Assembly (NCBI GenBank): GCA_963806955.1
Contig: CAWDZG010000001.1
Location: 434,001 to 498,000, forward strand
Origin: Gaiellasilicea sp963806955
GTDB taxonomy: Bacteria > Actinomycetota > Thermoleophilia > Gaiellales > Gaiellaceae
Direction of reading: 5' to 3'
DNA: 64,000 bases
Shown here: positions 33,534-42,699 of the stretch, piece by piece
How the letters are laid out: every line of letters begins with the position of its first letter
Numbering within the stretch: position 1 is the stretch's first letter
Made by a program: the position numbers and the translations under genes
Notes under the pieces: model-generated
The model's input: the letters and a program-made list of their open reading frames with translations, nothing else
Databases searched by the model: none
What the model was told of the DNA's origin: nothing

Positions 33534-33568
33534 CGGCTCAGGCGAGAGCACGCTCGCCCAGCCGACGG

Positions 33569-34958
33569 TTACCGAGCTGCGGCAGCCGAGCGGAGGATCG
33601 CGGCTGCGCTGCGCTCGACGTCCTCGGCGGTCGTCCGCCAGCTCGAGACCGAGATTCGCATCACAGCCTTGCCCTGCCACTCGCTGCCGCCGAGCCAGCA
33701 CGTGCCGTCCTCCTGCACGCGCCGGATCACCTCGCGCGTCGTCGCGTCGTCGTCGCCGAAGCGGACGAGCACCTGGTTGAGGACGACGTCGTTCAGGATC
33801 TCGACGCCCGGCTCCGCGCCGAGCACCTCGGCGAAGCGGGCTGCGTGGTCGCAGCAGCGCTCGACCAGCGCTGCGATGCCCTCGCTCCCGAGCGCGCGGA
33901 TCGCGGCGTAGATCGGGAAGCCGCGGGCACGGCGGGAGAACTCGGGCACCCAGTCGATCTGGTCGCGTGCGGCGCCGGGCTCCGCCTGGACGAGGTAGCT
34001 GGCGCGGACGGACATCGCGGCACGGTGCGCCTCCGGATGGGCGCAGAACGCGATCCCGGAGTCGTACGGGACGTTCAGCCACTTGTGCCCGTCGGTCGCC
34101 CAGGAGTCGGCGCGCTCGACGCCCTGCGGTGCAGCTGCCGGAAGCGCGGCGACGCGCCCGCCCAGAGCCCGAAGGCGCCGTCCACGTGCAGCCAGGCGCC
34201 GGTGCCCTCGACCGCGTCCGCGATCTCCTCGAGCGGGTCGAAGGCAGCCGGTGTTGACGTCGCCCGCCTGCGCGCAGACGATCGTCGGGCCGTCCGAGCC
34301 TCCGAGCGCGGCGCGCAGCGCGTCGGGCTGCAGCCGGCCCTGCTCGTCGGCCGCGAGCGGCTCGATCTGGCGGGTGCCGATGCCGAGGTAGCGCAGCGCG
34401 CGGTCGATCGTCACGTGCCGCTGCTCCCCCACGAGGACGCGGATGCGCGGCGCTCCCTGCAGGCCGTCGTTCAGCAGATCCCAGCCCGCCTGCTCGAGCA
34501 CGTGGTGACGCGCGGCGGCGAGCGCGGTGAAGTGCGCCATCTGGCAGCCGGTGACGAAGCCCCCCGAGACGCCCTCGGGCAGCCCCAGCAGCTCGCGCAG
34601 CCATTCGAGCGCGACCTCCTCGACGACCGCGGCGCTCGGACTGATCACGGCGAGACCGGCGTTCTGGTCCCAGGTCGAGGTGAGCCAGTCGGCGGCCAGC
34701 GCGGCCGGCAGCGCGCCGCCGATCACGAAGCCGAAGTAGCGCCCGCCCGGGATCGCCGACACGCCCGCCTCCGTCGCGCCGATCAGCTCCGCGATCACGT
34801 CGGCGTCCGCGGAGCCCTGAACGGGCAACGGGCCGCCGAGGCTCGCCCGCATCTCCTCGACCGAGGCCGTCGGCCCCACGGGCCGCTCGTCGAGCGAGCC
34901 GAGGAACTCGGCCGCGTAGTCCGCCGTCCGCCGGAAGCAGCTCGTCTACGGGGTCCAC
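33569..34958 (-). CDS. PLP-dependent group II decarboxylase (three apparent indels)
   Basis: A pyridoxal-phosphate enzyme of the aromatic/aspartate-type group II decarboxylases. The PLP lysine is in ATDGHKWLNVPYDSG; VGEQRHVTI and CAQAGDVNTG are typical. The N-terminus (DELLRRTADYAAEFLGSLDE) and middle (GAFDPLEEIADAVEGTGAWL, HVDGAFGLWAG) are conserved but lie in other frames, so indels are inferred near 34937, 34252 and 34133. The last two compensate each other, one inserted and one missing base 120 bp apart. Full length would be about 463 residues. The substrate is not determinable; aromatic amino acids or aspartate are options. GTG 34958 overlaps the NUDIX stop. Confidence 0.82.
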
Positions 34959-35401
34959 AACGCTCCAAGATAGACGGCCGGGTCGCCCGACTGCCAGCGG
35001 GCGAGAAAGCGCTGGATCGGCGGGTGCAGGACGATCCCGTCCAGCTCGTCGAGCGCGAACAGCCGGTGGCCTCGCACGGCCTCGTCGACGGACGCGACGG
35101 ATTCGAGCGAGCCCTGCAGGTCGCCGGAGAAGATCACGTGGACGACGTGCTTCGTCGTCAGCGTCCGCCCGGGCGCGATCGAGTCGACGATCGCGATCGG
35201 CCCCTCGAACGGGGGCGGCTCGACGCCGACCTCCTCCCGGATCTCGCGGGCGAGAGCGTCCATCAGCGTCTCGCCGGAGTTGACGCCGCCGCCGGGCAGC
35301 AGCCAGACGCCCTTGCCCTTCTTCTCGTGGCGGCAGAGCAGCACGCCGCCGTTCCAGCGCAGCAGCGCCGACACCCGGATCCGGGGCTCGGCGCCTCTCA
35401 T
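34946..35401 (-). CDS. NUDIX hydrolase
   Basis: A 151-residue Nudix protein with the catalytic box GGGVNSGETLMDALAREIREEVG at about 37-59 (G-x5-E-x7-R-E-U-x-E-E-x-G-U). The preceding strand WLLPGG is usual. Such enzymes cleave nucleoside diphosphates linked to another moiety; the substrate is unknown. Start ATG 35401. Its TAG overlaps the GTG of the decarboxylase gene by 13 bases, so they share an operon. Confidence 0.93.
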   Translation of the reverse strand: MRGAEPRIRVSALLRWNGGVLLCRHEKKGKGVWLLPGGGVNSGETLMDALAREIREEVGVEPPPFEGPIAIVDSIAPGRTLTTKHVVHVIFSGDLQGSLESVASVDEAVRGHRLFALDELDGIVLHPPIQRFLARWQSGDPAVYLGALWTP

Positions 35402-35414
35402 CCGCAGCGCCGAG

Positions 35415-35426
35415 TAGGGTTGGCCC
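35415..35426 (+). promoter_or_regulatory. Leaderless -10 box of MazG-like gene
   Basis: TAGGGT at 35415-35420 is 6 bases before GTG 35427 without a ribosome binding site. It lies partly within the 14-base space between the divergent NUDIX start and this gene. Confidence 0.5.
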
Positions 35427-35756
35427 GTGGACTTCGCCGACTACCAGGAGCGCTCACGCGCGACCGCCGTCTACCCGGATCTCGGCAACAACATCGTCTA
35501 CCCCGCGCTCGGTCTGTGCGGGGAGGCTGGGGAGACGGCCGAAAAGGTCAAGAAGGCGATCCGCGATGACGGAGGGACACTAACCCAGGAACGGCGCGAG
35601 GCCATCGCAGCCGAGCTCGGCGACGTGCTCTGGTACGCGGCCCAGCTCGCCACCGAGGCCGGGCTGGAGCTCGACGAGATCGCGCAGGCGAATCTCGACA
35701 AGCTCGCCTCACGTCAGCAGCGAGCCGTGCTGCACGGCTCCGGCGACAACCGCTAG
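35427..35756 (+). CDS. MazG-like nucleotide pyrophosphohydrolase
   Basis: A 109-residue all-alpha NTP pyrophosphohydrolase of the MazG/dUTPase superfamily. Metal ligands are seen in LCGEAGETAEKVKKA (E-x2-E type) and ELGDVLWYAAQLA (E-x2-D). It is a single MazG domain, not the tandem E. coli form. Probably hydrolyses non-canonical or excess NTPs to NMPs. Its stop overlaps the convergent hflX stop. Confidence 0.88.
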   Translation: MDFADYQERSRATAVYPDLGNNIVYPALGLCGEAGETAEKVKKAIRDDGGTLTQERREAIAAELGDVLWYAAQLATEAGLELDEIAQANLDKLASRQQRAVLHGSGDNR

Positions 35757-37102
35757 CGCCGCCGCTCGGCCGCCGGCTTCTCCGCCACCGGCTCCGCGGA
35801 CGCGTCCGCGACGAGATAGCGAGCGAAGCGACGCACCTCTCGCTGCGGCAGGCGCGCTCGGACGAGCACGCCCTCCTCGGAATCCTCGCGCTCGTCGATC
35901 GGCGCACCGAGCTCGTACAGCTCCGCGAGCTTTCCCCCTCCTCGTAGGGCAGCAGCAGGCGCACGTCCTCGAACCGGTCGGCGAAGAGCTCCGCGACCCG
36001 CGCCCTCAGCCCCTCGAGCCCCTCACCCGTCACGGCCGAGATCTGGAGCGAGCCGGGAAACGCGTTCGAGAGCCGCCGGCGCCCGAGCGGATCGACCCGG
36101 TCGATCTTGTTCAGGACGACTTCGCGCGGCACGTCGTCGGCTCCGATCTCGTGGAGCACCGTGTCGACAGCCTCGATCATCTCCTCGAGACGGTCGTCGC
36201 TCTCCGAGGCGTCGACGACGTGCAGGACGAGGTCGGCGACGAGCGTCTCCTCCAGCGTGGACGCGAAGCCCTCGACCAGCTGCGTCGGCAGGCGGCGGAT
36301 GAAACCGACCGTGTCGGTGACGAGGTAGCGCTTGCCGTCGTGCTCGAAGCCGCGGGTGGTCGGATCGAGGGTCTCGAAGAGGCGGTTCTCGACGCTCACC
36401 TCGGCGCCCGTGAGCGCGTTCAGGAGCGTCGACTTGCCGACGTTCGTGTAGCCGGCGAGCGCGACGGTCGGCGTCCCGCTGCCGGCCCGTTCCTTGCGCC
36501 GGGTCGCGCGGTGCTTGCCGACTTCCTTCAGCCGCCGCCGCAGGAGCGAGATCTTCCGGCGCGCGATCCGGCGGTCGGTCTCGAGCTGCGACTCGCCGGG
36601 GCCGCGGGTGCCGACGCCCGGCGCCGAGCGCGCCCGTGCCGCCGCCGAGGCGCTCGAGGTGCTGCCACATGCCCCGCATCCGCGGCAGGTTGTACTCCAG
36701 CTGCGCGAGCTCGACCTGGAGCTTGCCCTCGGCGCTCGTGGCGTGCTGGGCGAAGATGTCGAGGATCAGCTGCGTGCGGTCGACGACGCGCGCGGTGAGC
36801 GCGTTCTCGAGCGTCTTCTGCTGCGTCGGCTCCAGCTCCCCGTCCACGAGCAGCACCTCCGCCTTCGCCTCCTCGTAGGCGAGCTTGAGCTCCTCGAGCT
36901 TGCCCTTGCCGACGTACGTGCGTGGATCCGGGCTCGTCCGCTGCTGCACCAGCTCGGCGACCGGCTCGACGCCGGCGGTGCGCGCGAGCTCGCGCAGCTC
37001 GCCGAGCTCCTCCTCCGCATCCGCAGAGCGCGGCAGCACGGCCAGCACGAGCCCGCGCTCGGGCTCCGCACCCGAGCTCGGTACCTGCTGGCGCGTCGTC
37101 AC
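35753..37102 (-). CDS. hflX: Ribosome-associated GTPase HflX (two apparent indels)
   Basis: About 450 residues. N-terminal HflX domain (VGKGKLEELKLAYEE, VDGELEPTQQKTLENAL, RTQLILDIFAQHA, QVELAQLEYNLPR), linker RGPGESQLETDRR, GTPase with GYTNVGKSTLLNAL (G1), DTVGFIRRLPTQL (G3), NKIDRV (G4) and SAVTGEG (G5). The frame breaks near 36630 (a surplus base) and again at the GGGGG run near 35938 (a missing base), giving zero net length change; the protein then continues GKLAELYELG to the stop. It acts on stalled ribosomes. GTG 37102 has CACAAT about 7 bases upstream, a leaderless look, and lies 28 bases from the divergent dapE. Confidence 0.92.
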
Positions 37103-37130
37103 ACAGGGGATTGTGCCAGGCTTCCCGCCG

Positions 37131-38207
37131 ATGTCCGCTCTCGCCGACCGCCTCGCCCAGCGCACGCTCGAGCTCGTGGACATTCCATCCGAGAGCCGGC
37201 ACGAGGCCGAGATCGCCGCGCACGTGCGCTCGCTCGTCCCCGCGTCGTTCGAGCTCGAGTACGAGAGCGACGACGCCTTCGTCTGGGGGCTGCCGCGGCG
37301 TGAGGGCAGACCCCTCGTCGTGCTCGCCGGCCACTACGACACCGTGCCGGCGCAGGGAAACGTGCCCGGGCGGATCGAGGGCGGCTCCGTCGTCGGCCTC
37401 GGCGCCAGCGACATGAAAGGCGGGCTCGCCGTGATGCTCGAGGTGGCGCGAGCACTCGACGCGGAGGGCGTCGAGCCCGAGGTCGACATCGCGCTGCTCG
37501 CGTTCGGCAAGGAGGAGCTGCCGGCCGAGTTCAGCCCCCTCCCCGCCCTGTTCGACGCTTCCCGCCTCGTCCACGAGGCCGAGCTCGCGATCCTGCTCGA
37601 GCCGACCGACTGCACGATCCAGGCGGGCTGCCTCGGCAACCTCAACGCGGAGATCACGTTCCACGGCGTCAGCGGGCACTCCGCGCGGCCCTGGACGGCC
37701 GAGAACGCGATCGAGAAGGCGCTCGACGGCCTGCGCGCCTACGCCGCGATCGAGCCGCGACCGGTCGAGATCGGCGGGCTCACGTTCACCGAGGTCGCGA
37801 CGATCACGCGGATCGACGGCGGGATCGCGACGAACGTCGTCCCCGACCGCGTCGTCGCGAACATCAACTTCCGCTATGCCCCCGACCGCTCGCCGTCGAG
37901 CGCCGACGCGTACCTGCGCAGCCTGGTGCCCGAGGGCGCGACCTACGAGCACGCCGGCGACTCGCCGCCCGCGCGCGTCGTCACCGACTCGCCGCTCGTG
38001 CACCGGCTGCGGTCGACAGGCGACCTCGCGCTCGAGCCGAAGCAGGCGTGGACGAACGTCGCCGACTTCACCTCGCGCGGGATCGACGCGGTCAATTTCG
38101 GCCCCGGCGCGACGCGCTTCGCGCACCGGCGCGACGAACAGGTCGAGATCGCCGCACTCGAACGGGCCTACGTGTCGCTCTGGCGCTTCCTCACGGGTAC
38201 GGTCTGA
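37131..38207 (+). CDS. dapE: Succinyl-diaminopimelate desuccinylase
   Basis: A 358-residue M20 metallopeptidase. Metal ligands: His and Asp in LAGHYDTVP, Asp in GASDMKGGLAVM, Glu pair in GKEELPAEF, Glu in LLEPTDCT, and the dimerisation-region His-Ser in GVSGHSARPW. The C-terminal FGPGATRFAHRRDEQVEI is diagnostic of the actinobacterial DapE. It releases L,L-diaminopimelate from N-succinyl-L,L-DAP. ATG 37131. The gene precedes the aminotransferase and dapD (with 2 bases between), giving three steps of one pathway in one operon. Confidence 0.95.
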   Translation: MSALADRLAQRTLELVDIPSESRHEAEIAAHVRSLVPASFELEYESDDAFVWGLPRREGRPLVVLAGHYDTVPAQGNVPGRIEGGSVVGLGASDMKGGLAVMLEVARALDAEGVEPEVDIALLAFGKEELPAEFSPLPALFDASRLVHEAELAILLEPTDCTIQAGCLGNLNAEITFHGVSGHSARPWTAENAIEKALDGLRAYAAIEPRPVEIGGLTFTEVATITRIDGGIATNVVPDRVVANINFRYAPDRSPSSADAYLRSLVPEGATYEHAGDSPPARVVTDSPLVHRLRSTGDLALEPKQAWTNVADFTSRGIDAVNFGPGATRFAHRRDEQVEIAALERAYVSLWRFLTGTV

Positions 38208-38209
38208 TC

Positions 38210-39359
38210 GTGCCGGTCTCCCCCATCCTCGAGCGCCAGACCACCTACCCGTTCGTCCGCCTCGGCGAGGCCGCTCGGCGTGTGGAGGCGCGCGGCGTCG
38301 AGGTGATCGACTTCGGCACCGGCGACCCACGTGAGCCGACGGATCCGATCATCCGGCAGGCGCTCGTCGACGGCCTGCGCGACCGGATGGGCTACCCCGC
38401 CGCGGTCGGTCTCCCGGAGCTCCGCGACGCGATCTCGGGCTGGGCCGAACGGCGCTTCGGCGCGACACTCGACCCCGACCACGAGATCATCCCGACGCTC
38501 GGCAGCAAGGAGGCGATCTTCACGCTTCGCGCTGGCCGTCGTCGATGCGAACGGCGCGCGGGACACCGTCGCCTACACCGACCCCGGCTACCCGGTCTAC
38601 GAGCGCGGCGCGCTCTTCGCGCACGCCCGGCCGCTCGCGATCCCCCTGCGCGAGGAGCACGGCTTCCTGCCCGACCTCGATGCGATCGACGACGAGACCT
38701 GGGCGCGCCTGGCGGTCTTCTGGGTCAACTACCCGAACAACCCGACCTGCGCGACGGCGCCGCTCTCCTTCTACGAGCGCCTCGCGGCGCTGGCGCGCGA
38801 GCACGGATTCGTGGTCGCCTCCGACGAGGCGTACACCGAGCTCTGGTTCGACGAGCCGCCGGCGTCGGCGCTGCAGCTCGCCGACCGGACGAACGTGCTC
38901 GTCTTCAACACGCTCTCGAAGCGAAGCTCGATGACGGGCTACCGCAGCGGCTTCGCCGCGGGCGATCCGGTGCTCGTCGCGGCGCTGAAGGCGTTCCGAC
39001 CAACGGTGGGCACGGCGCCGCAGGAGTTCGTGCAGCGGGCTTCGGTCGTCGCCTGGGGCGACGAGGAGCACGTGGTGGCGACGCGCGAGCGGTACGGTCG
39101 CAAGCGCGCGCTGCTGCTCGACGTGCTCCGGCGCAAGGGCATCCGGGTCGCGGGCAGCGACGCGACGATGTACCTCTGGCTCGCCGTCCCCGAGGGCGAG
39201 ACGTCGGAGTCGTTCGCCGAGCGGCTGCTCGAGCACGGCATCCTGCTCGCGCCCGGCTCGTACCTCGGCGCCGCGGGCGAGGGGTACGCGCGGATCGCGC
39301 TCGTCCCCTCCGAGGAGGACTGCACCCGCGCCGCAGAGATCCTGGAGCGCGTGCTGTGA
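38210..39359 (+). CDS. dapC: Succinyldiaminopimelate aminotransferase (apparent frameshift)
   Basis: A class I/II PLP aminotransferase of about 383 codons. The first part (FVRLGEAARRV, DFGTGDPREPTDP, IPTLGSKEAIFT) and the second (VAYTDPGYPVYERG, WVNYPNNPTCATAP, ASDEAYTELWF, FNTLSKRSSMTGYRSGF with the PLP Lys in SKRSS) are in different frames; a surplus base near 38525 (IFTFALAVVDANG) accounts for it. It converts N-succinyl-2-amino-6-oxopimelate to N-succinyl-LL-DAP. It sits between dapE and dapD. The GTG at 38210 is two bases after the dapE stop. By family it could act on other substrates, but the location is strong evidence. Confidence 0.9.
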
Positions 39360-40102
39360 CGCCCGAGCTGGCGCTCGAGATCGTCGAGGCGCTCGACAAG
39401 GGCGAACGGCGCGTCGCCGCCAAGCAGGGCGACGAGTGGGTCGTCGACGTCGAGGCGAAGGAGGCGATCCTCGAGTACTTCCGGATCCGCAAGGTCGAGC
39501 CGATCACCGTGGGGCCGTTCGCCTTCCAGGACAAGGTGCCGCTGAAGCAGAACGCGCCCGGCGTGCGCATCGTCCCGCCCGGCGTCGCCCGCTACGGCTC
39601 CTACCTCTCCGAAGGCGTCGTGCTGATGCCCGGCTACGTGAACATCGGCGCCTGGGTCGGCCCGCGCACGATGGTCGACACCTGGGCGACCGTCGGCTCG
39701 TGCGCCCAGATCGGCGCCGACGTCCACCTCGCCGGCGGCGTCGGGATCGGCGGCGTGCTCGAGCCGCCGAACGCGACTCCGGTGATCATCGAGGACGGCG
39801 CCTTCATCGGCTCGCGCTGCATCGTCACCGAGGGCGTCCGCGTCGGTGCCGGCGCGATCCTCGCCGCGAACGTCTCGCTCACGGCGAGCGTCCCGATCAT
39901 CGACGTCACCGGCTCCGAGCCGGTGGAGCACCGCGGGGTCGTGCCGCCACGGGCGGTCGTGGTTCCAGGGACGCGCCCGAAGGAGTTCCCCGCCGGCACG
40001 TACCAGCTCGATTGCGCGCTGATCATCGGCTGGCGCAAGGAGTCGCACGACGAGCGGCTGAGCCTGAACGAGACGCTGCGCCAGTTCGAGCTCGCCGTCT
40101 AG
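39356..40102 (+). CDS. dapD: Tetrahydrodipicolinate N-succinyltransferase
   Basis: A 248-residue hexapeptide-repeat (left-handed beta-helix) acyltransferase with succinyl-CoA. The sequence reads FRIRKVEPITVGPFAFQDKV, then repeats such as PGYVNIGAWVGPRTMVDTWA, VGSCAQIGADVHLAGGVGIGGVLEP, VIIEDGAFIGSRCIVTEGV and ends with YQLDCALIIGWRKES. This is the DapD form of Proteobacteria/Chlamydia type rather than the shorter M. tuberculosis form. GTG at 39356 overlaps the dapC stop. It ends overlapping the convergent dapF stop by 4 bases. First committed step of the succinylase branch of lysine/DAP synthesis. Confidence 0.95.
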   Translation: MTPELALEIVEALDKGERRVAAKQGDEWVVDVEAKEAILEYFRIRKVEPITVGPFAFQDKVPLKQNAPGVRIVPPGVARYGSYLSEGVVLMPGYVNIGAWVGPRTMVDTWATVGSCAQIGADVHLAGGVGIGGVLEPPNATPVIIEDGAFIGSRCIVTEGVRVGAGAILAANVSLTASVPIIDVTGSEPVEHRGVVPPRAVVVPGTRPKEFPAGTYQLDCALIIGWRKESHDERLSLNETLRQFELAV

Positions 40103-40851
40103 GCCAGCTCGCCCTCGCAGATCGGCTCGGCCGGCCCGACGAGCGTCGTGCGGTTGTCGTCGTCGAGCTCCACGCGCAGCTCGCCGCCGGGCATGCGCAC
40201 GCGCACCGGGCTCTCGCACCAGCCGTTCGTGATCGCAGCCGAGGCCGCCGCGACCGCACTCGAGCCGGACGCCGTCGTCTCGCCCGCGCCGCGCTCCCAG
40301 ACCATCACCGTGAGCTCGTTGCTCCCGTCCACGCGCACGAGCTGGACATTCGTCCGCTCGGGGAAGCGCGCGTGCACCTCGAGCCGGGGACCGATCCGCA
40401 GCAGCGCCTCCGGCGTCGGCTCGGTTCGGACGACCGCGTGCGGGTTGCCGACCGAGACCGCAGTCAGCTCGATCCGCTCGCCGTCCAGCTCGACCACCTC
40501 GACCTCCCCCACCTCGACCTCGCCCACCTGCATCGCGATCGTGCCGTCGTCGCGCAGTGTGGCACCGTACATCCGCCCGCCGACACCGATCTCGACGGTG
40601 CCGGCGCCGTTGCGGCGAGCGAGCCACGCGGCGGCGATCCGGCTGCCGTTGCCGGAGAACTCGGCGACGGAGCCGTCGGGGTTCCAGACCACGATCTCCG
40701 CTCTGCCGTCCACGGCGCTGACGACCTCGAGCACGCCGTCCGAGCCGACGCCGTAGCGGACGTCGCAGAGGCGGCGAGCGAGGTCCGCGTCGAGGCGTGC
40801 CTCGACGACGAGGTAGCTGTTACCGAGTGCGTGCCACTTCGAGAATCGCAT
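40099..40851 (-). CDS. dapF: Diaminopimelate epimerase-like protein lacking both catalytic cysteines
   Basis: A 250-residue two-domain DapF. HALGNSYLVVE at the N-terminus, WNPDGSVAEFSGNGSR at 55-71, GNPHAVV at 135-141, and WERGAGETTASGSSA at 185-199 match the family. But the two cysteines that abstract and donate the alpha proton (NxDGSxxxxCGNGxR and ExxxCGxG) are both serine here: Ser66 and Ser195. All other motif residues stand, so this is substitution rather than degradation. The enzyme might use another residue, or a different DapF copy may exist. Starts within the last 32 bases of miaA. It is convergent with dapD. Confidence 0.88.
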   Translation of the reverse strand: MRFSKWHALGNSYLVVEARLDADLARRLCDVRYGVGSDGVLEVVSAVDGRAEIVVWNPDGSVAEFSGNGSRIAAAWLARRNGAGTVEIGVGGRMYGATLRDDGTIAMQVGEVEVGEVEVVELDGERIELTAVSVGNPHAVVRTEPTPEALLRIGPRLEVHARFPERTNVQLVRVDGSNELTVMVWERGAGETTASGSSAVAAASAAITNGWCESPVRVRMPGGELRVELDDDNRTTLVGPAEPICEGELA

Positions 40852-41711
40852 CCGCCACCTCTTCCACGGGCCTGTCGGCGTCGATCATGACGATGCCGGG
40901 GATCCGCCGCATCCACTTCCGCTGGTAGGCCGCGAAGCGGAGCGTCGCCCGCGTGAGCTCGGCGAGCGCCTCCTCTCGCGGCAGCGTCCGGACGGCGTCG
41001 AGGCCGAGCACCTGGGGGACGACCTCGCCCGCCGCGCGAACCTCCTCCTCGACGCCCAGCTCGAACATGCGCTGTGCACGCGCCTCGATCCGGGCCGCGA
41101 GAGCCTCGGGCGCGACGTCGAGCCCGACGACGAGCGTCGGTAGTCGCGTCGCCGCCGTCCACAGCCTCGGCTCCTCCGGGACGAGCGTGGAGCCCGCCTC
41201 CCACAGCTCGAGCGCGCGCACGACGCGCTTGCGATCGTTCGCGTGCACGCGCGCCGCCGCACGCGGGTCGCGCCGCGCCAGCAGGCCGTGAGCCGTCCCC
41301 GCGCCGCGACGGTCGTAGAGACGCTCCCAGCGCGCCCTGGAGCCTGCAGGCACGTCAGCGGGCAAGGCCACGTCCGTGAGCGCAGCCTGGAACCAGAGCC
41401 CGGAACCGCCCACCACGAGCGCGAGCCGGCCGGCGGCGACGATCTCGTCGATCGCCGCATGCGCCAGCTGCTGGTACTCGCCGACCGTGCCCTGGCGATC
41501 GAGCGGCCAGATGCCGACGAGGCGTGCGCCCGCGTCCTGGTTCGTCAGGATCGGCAGACCGCGGTAGGCCTGCATCGAGTCGGCCGAGACGAGCTCCGCC
41601 GGAAGTCCGTCCGCGCGATCGCGCCTGGGCGACCGCCGTCTTGCCGGAGGCCGTCGGGCCGAACAGGCCGACGACGCTAGGCGGGATCCGCGGCCGCGAC
41701 TTTCCAGCCAA
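40820..41711 (-). CDS. miaA: tRNA dimethylallyltransferase (apparent frameshift)
   Basis: MiaA adds a dimethylallyl group to A37 of tRNAs that read UNN codons. The P-loop GLFGPTASGKTA and the motifs SADSMQAYRGLPILT, ALVVGGSGLWFQAAL, DVAPEALAARI, LTRATLRFAAYQRKW are those of the family. The frame breaks near 41625, between AVAQA and DGLPAELVSADS; one surplus base is implied. Full length about 297 codons. The start is taken as TTG at 41711, since GTCGTC and the following codons are not starts; it overlaps the epimerase stop. It shares the cluster with miaB, which acts on the next step. Confidence 0.9.
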
Positions 41712-42699
41712 CCGAGTCGCCCTCGTTCACGACCGGCCGGTCTTCCCCGGGATGCGCGGCGCGATGCTCGCGGAACCAGGCAACGGCACGCGGGATGCCC
41801 GCGTCGAGCGGCACCTGCGGCTGCCAGCCCAGGAGGTCGTTCGCCTTGCGGATGTCGGCGACGTAGCGGGTCACCTCGCCGAGCAGGGACGGGGCGATCG
41901 TCATCCTCGGCTCGACGTCGAGCTCGGCGGCGATCAGCTCCGCGGCGCGCACGAGCGTGTTCCCCTCACCGAAGGCGAGGTTGATCGTCTCGTTCGTGAC
42001 CCGTCCCTCGACGAGCGCCTCGATGCCGCGGGTGATCCCGTCGACGCAGTCGTCGACGTAGGTGAAGTCGAGCACCTTGTCGGCGCCGCCGTAGACCGTG
42101 ATCGGCTCGTCCCGCGACATCGCGTGGATGAAGAGCGGCAGCACCCGCGACATCCGGTGCAGGTCGTTGTCGTAGCGCCCGTAGACGTTCGAGAAGCGGA
42201 ACGCCAGGTACTTGAGGCCGTAGCAGCGGGCGTAGGCGTAGATGAACGCCTCGCTCGCGATCTTCGACGCGGAGTACGGGCTCTCGGTGAAGGCGAAGTC
42301 GGCCGTCTCCTCGCCGTAGCCCTCGAAGCGGTGGACGTCGCCGTAGACCTCGCGCGTCGAGGAGAACACCAGCGGCAGCTGACGCTGGCGGCAGTACTCG
42401 AGGACGTTGAACGTCATCATCGTGTTCTCGAGCGCTCGGTGCGGCTGCGCGACGAGCTGGTGCACCTTCGCGTGCGCGGCCAGATGGACGACGACGTCGC
42501 TCTCGGGGTAGGGCACACCGCCGATCCCTTCGGGGAAGGCCGGGTACTGGCCCGACAGATCCTGCAGCAGGTACTGGTAGTCGTTCGTCCACGTGTTCAC
42601 GCGCTGGTCGACGCCGAACACCTCGTGCCCGTCCGCGAGCAGCCGCAGGGCGAGGTTGGTGCCGATCTGGCCGGAGGACCCCGTGATCAGGATCTTCAT
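41677..42699 (-). CDS. NAD-dependent epimerase/dehydratase (SDR family)
   Basis: A 340-residue extended SDR. Rossmann nucleotide motif GSSGQIG at 7-13, catalytic YSASK (Tyr-x3-Lys) near residue 145, and SSTREVYGD with the active-site Ser/Thr. It resembles UDP-glucose-4-epimerase and GDP-mannose-4,6-dehydratase groups, but the substrate cannot be assigned. It is odd to find it between miaB and miaA; all three overlap (ATGA with miaB, 35 bases with miaA), so it is co-translated with them. Unlike its neighbours it has no frameshift. Confidence 0.88.
   Translation of the reverse strand: MKILITGSSGQIGTNLALRLLADGHEVFGVDQRVNTWTNDYQYLLQDLSGQYPAFPEGIGGVPYPESDVVVHLAAHAKVHQLVAQPHRALENTMMTFNVLEYCRQRQLPLVFSSTREVYGDVHRFEGYGEETADFAFTESPYSASKIASEAFIYAYARCYGLKYLAFRFSNVYGRYDNDLHRMSRVLPLFIHAMSRDEPITVYGGADKVLDFTYVDDCVDGITRGIEALVEGRVTNETINLAFGEGNTLVRAAELIAAELDVEPRMTIAPSLLGEVTRYVADIRKANDLLGWQPQVPLDAGIPRAVAWFREHRAAHPGEDRPVVNEGDSVGWKVAAADPA

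Noticed and set aside
34133..34252. A real recoding or intein-like segment in the PLP decarboxylase
   Set aside because: The displaced 120 bases encode exactly the conserved missing motif in the neighbouring frame, so compensating single-base indels explain it.
31073..35569. One continuous 1,498-residue coding frame on the + strand
   Set aside because: It contains only the gatD N-terminus; the rest are shadows of murT and of the minus-strand decarboxylase and NUDIX genes.
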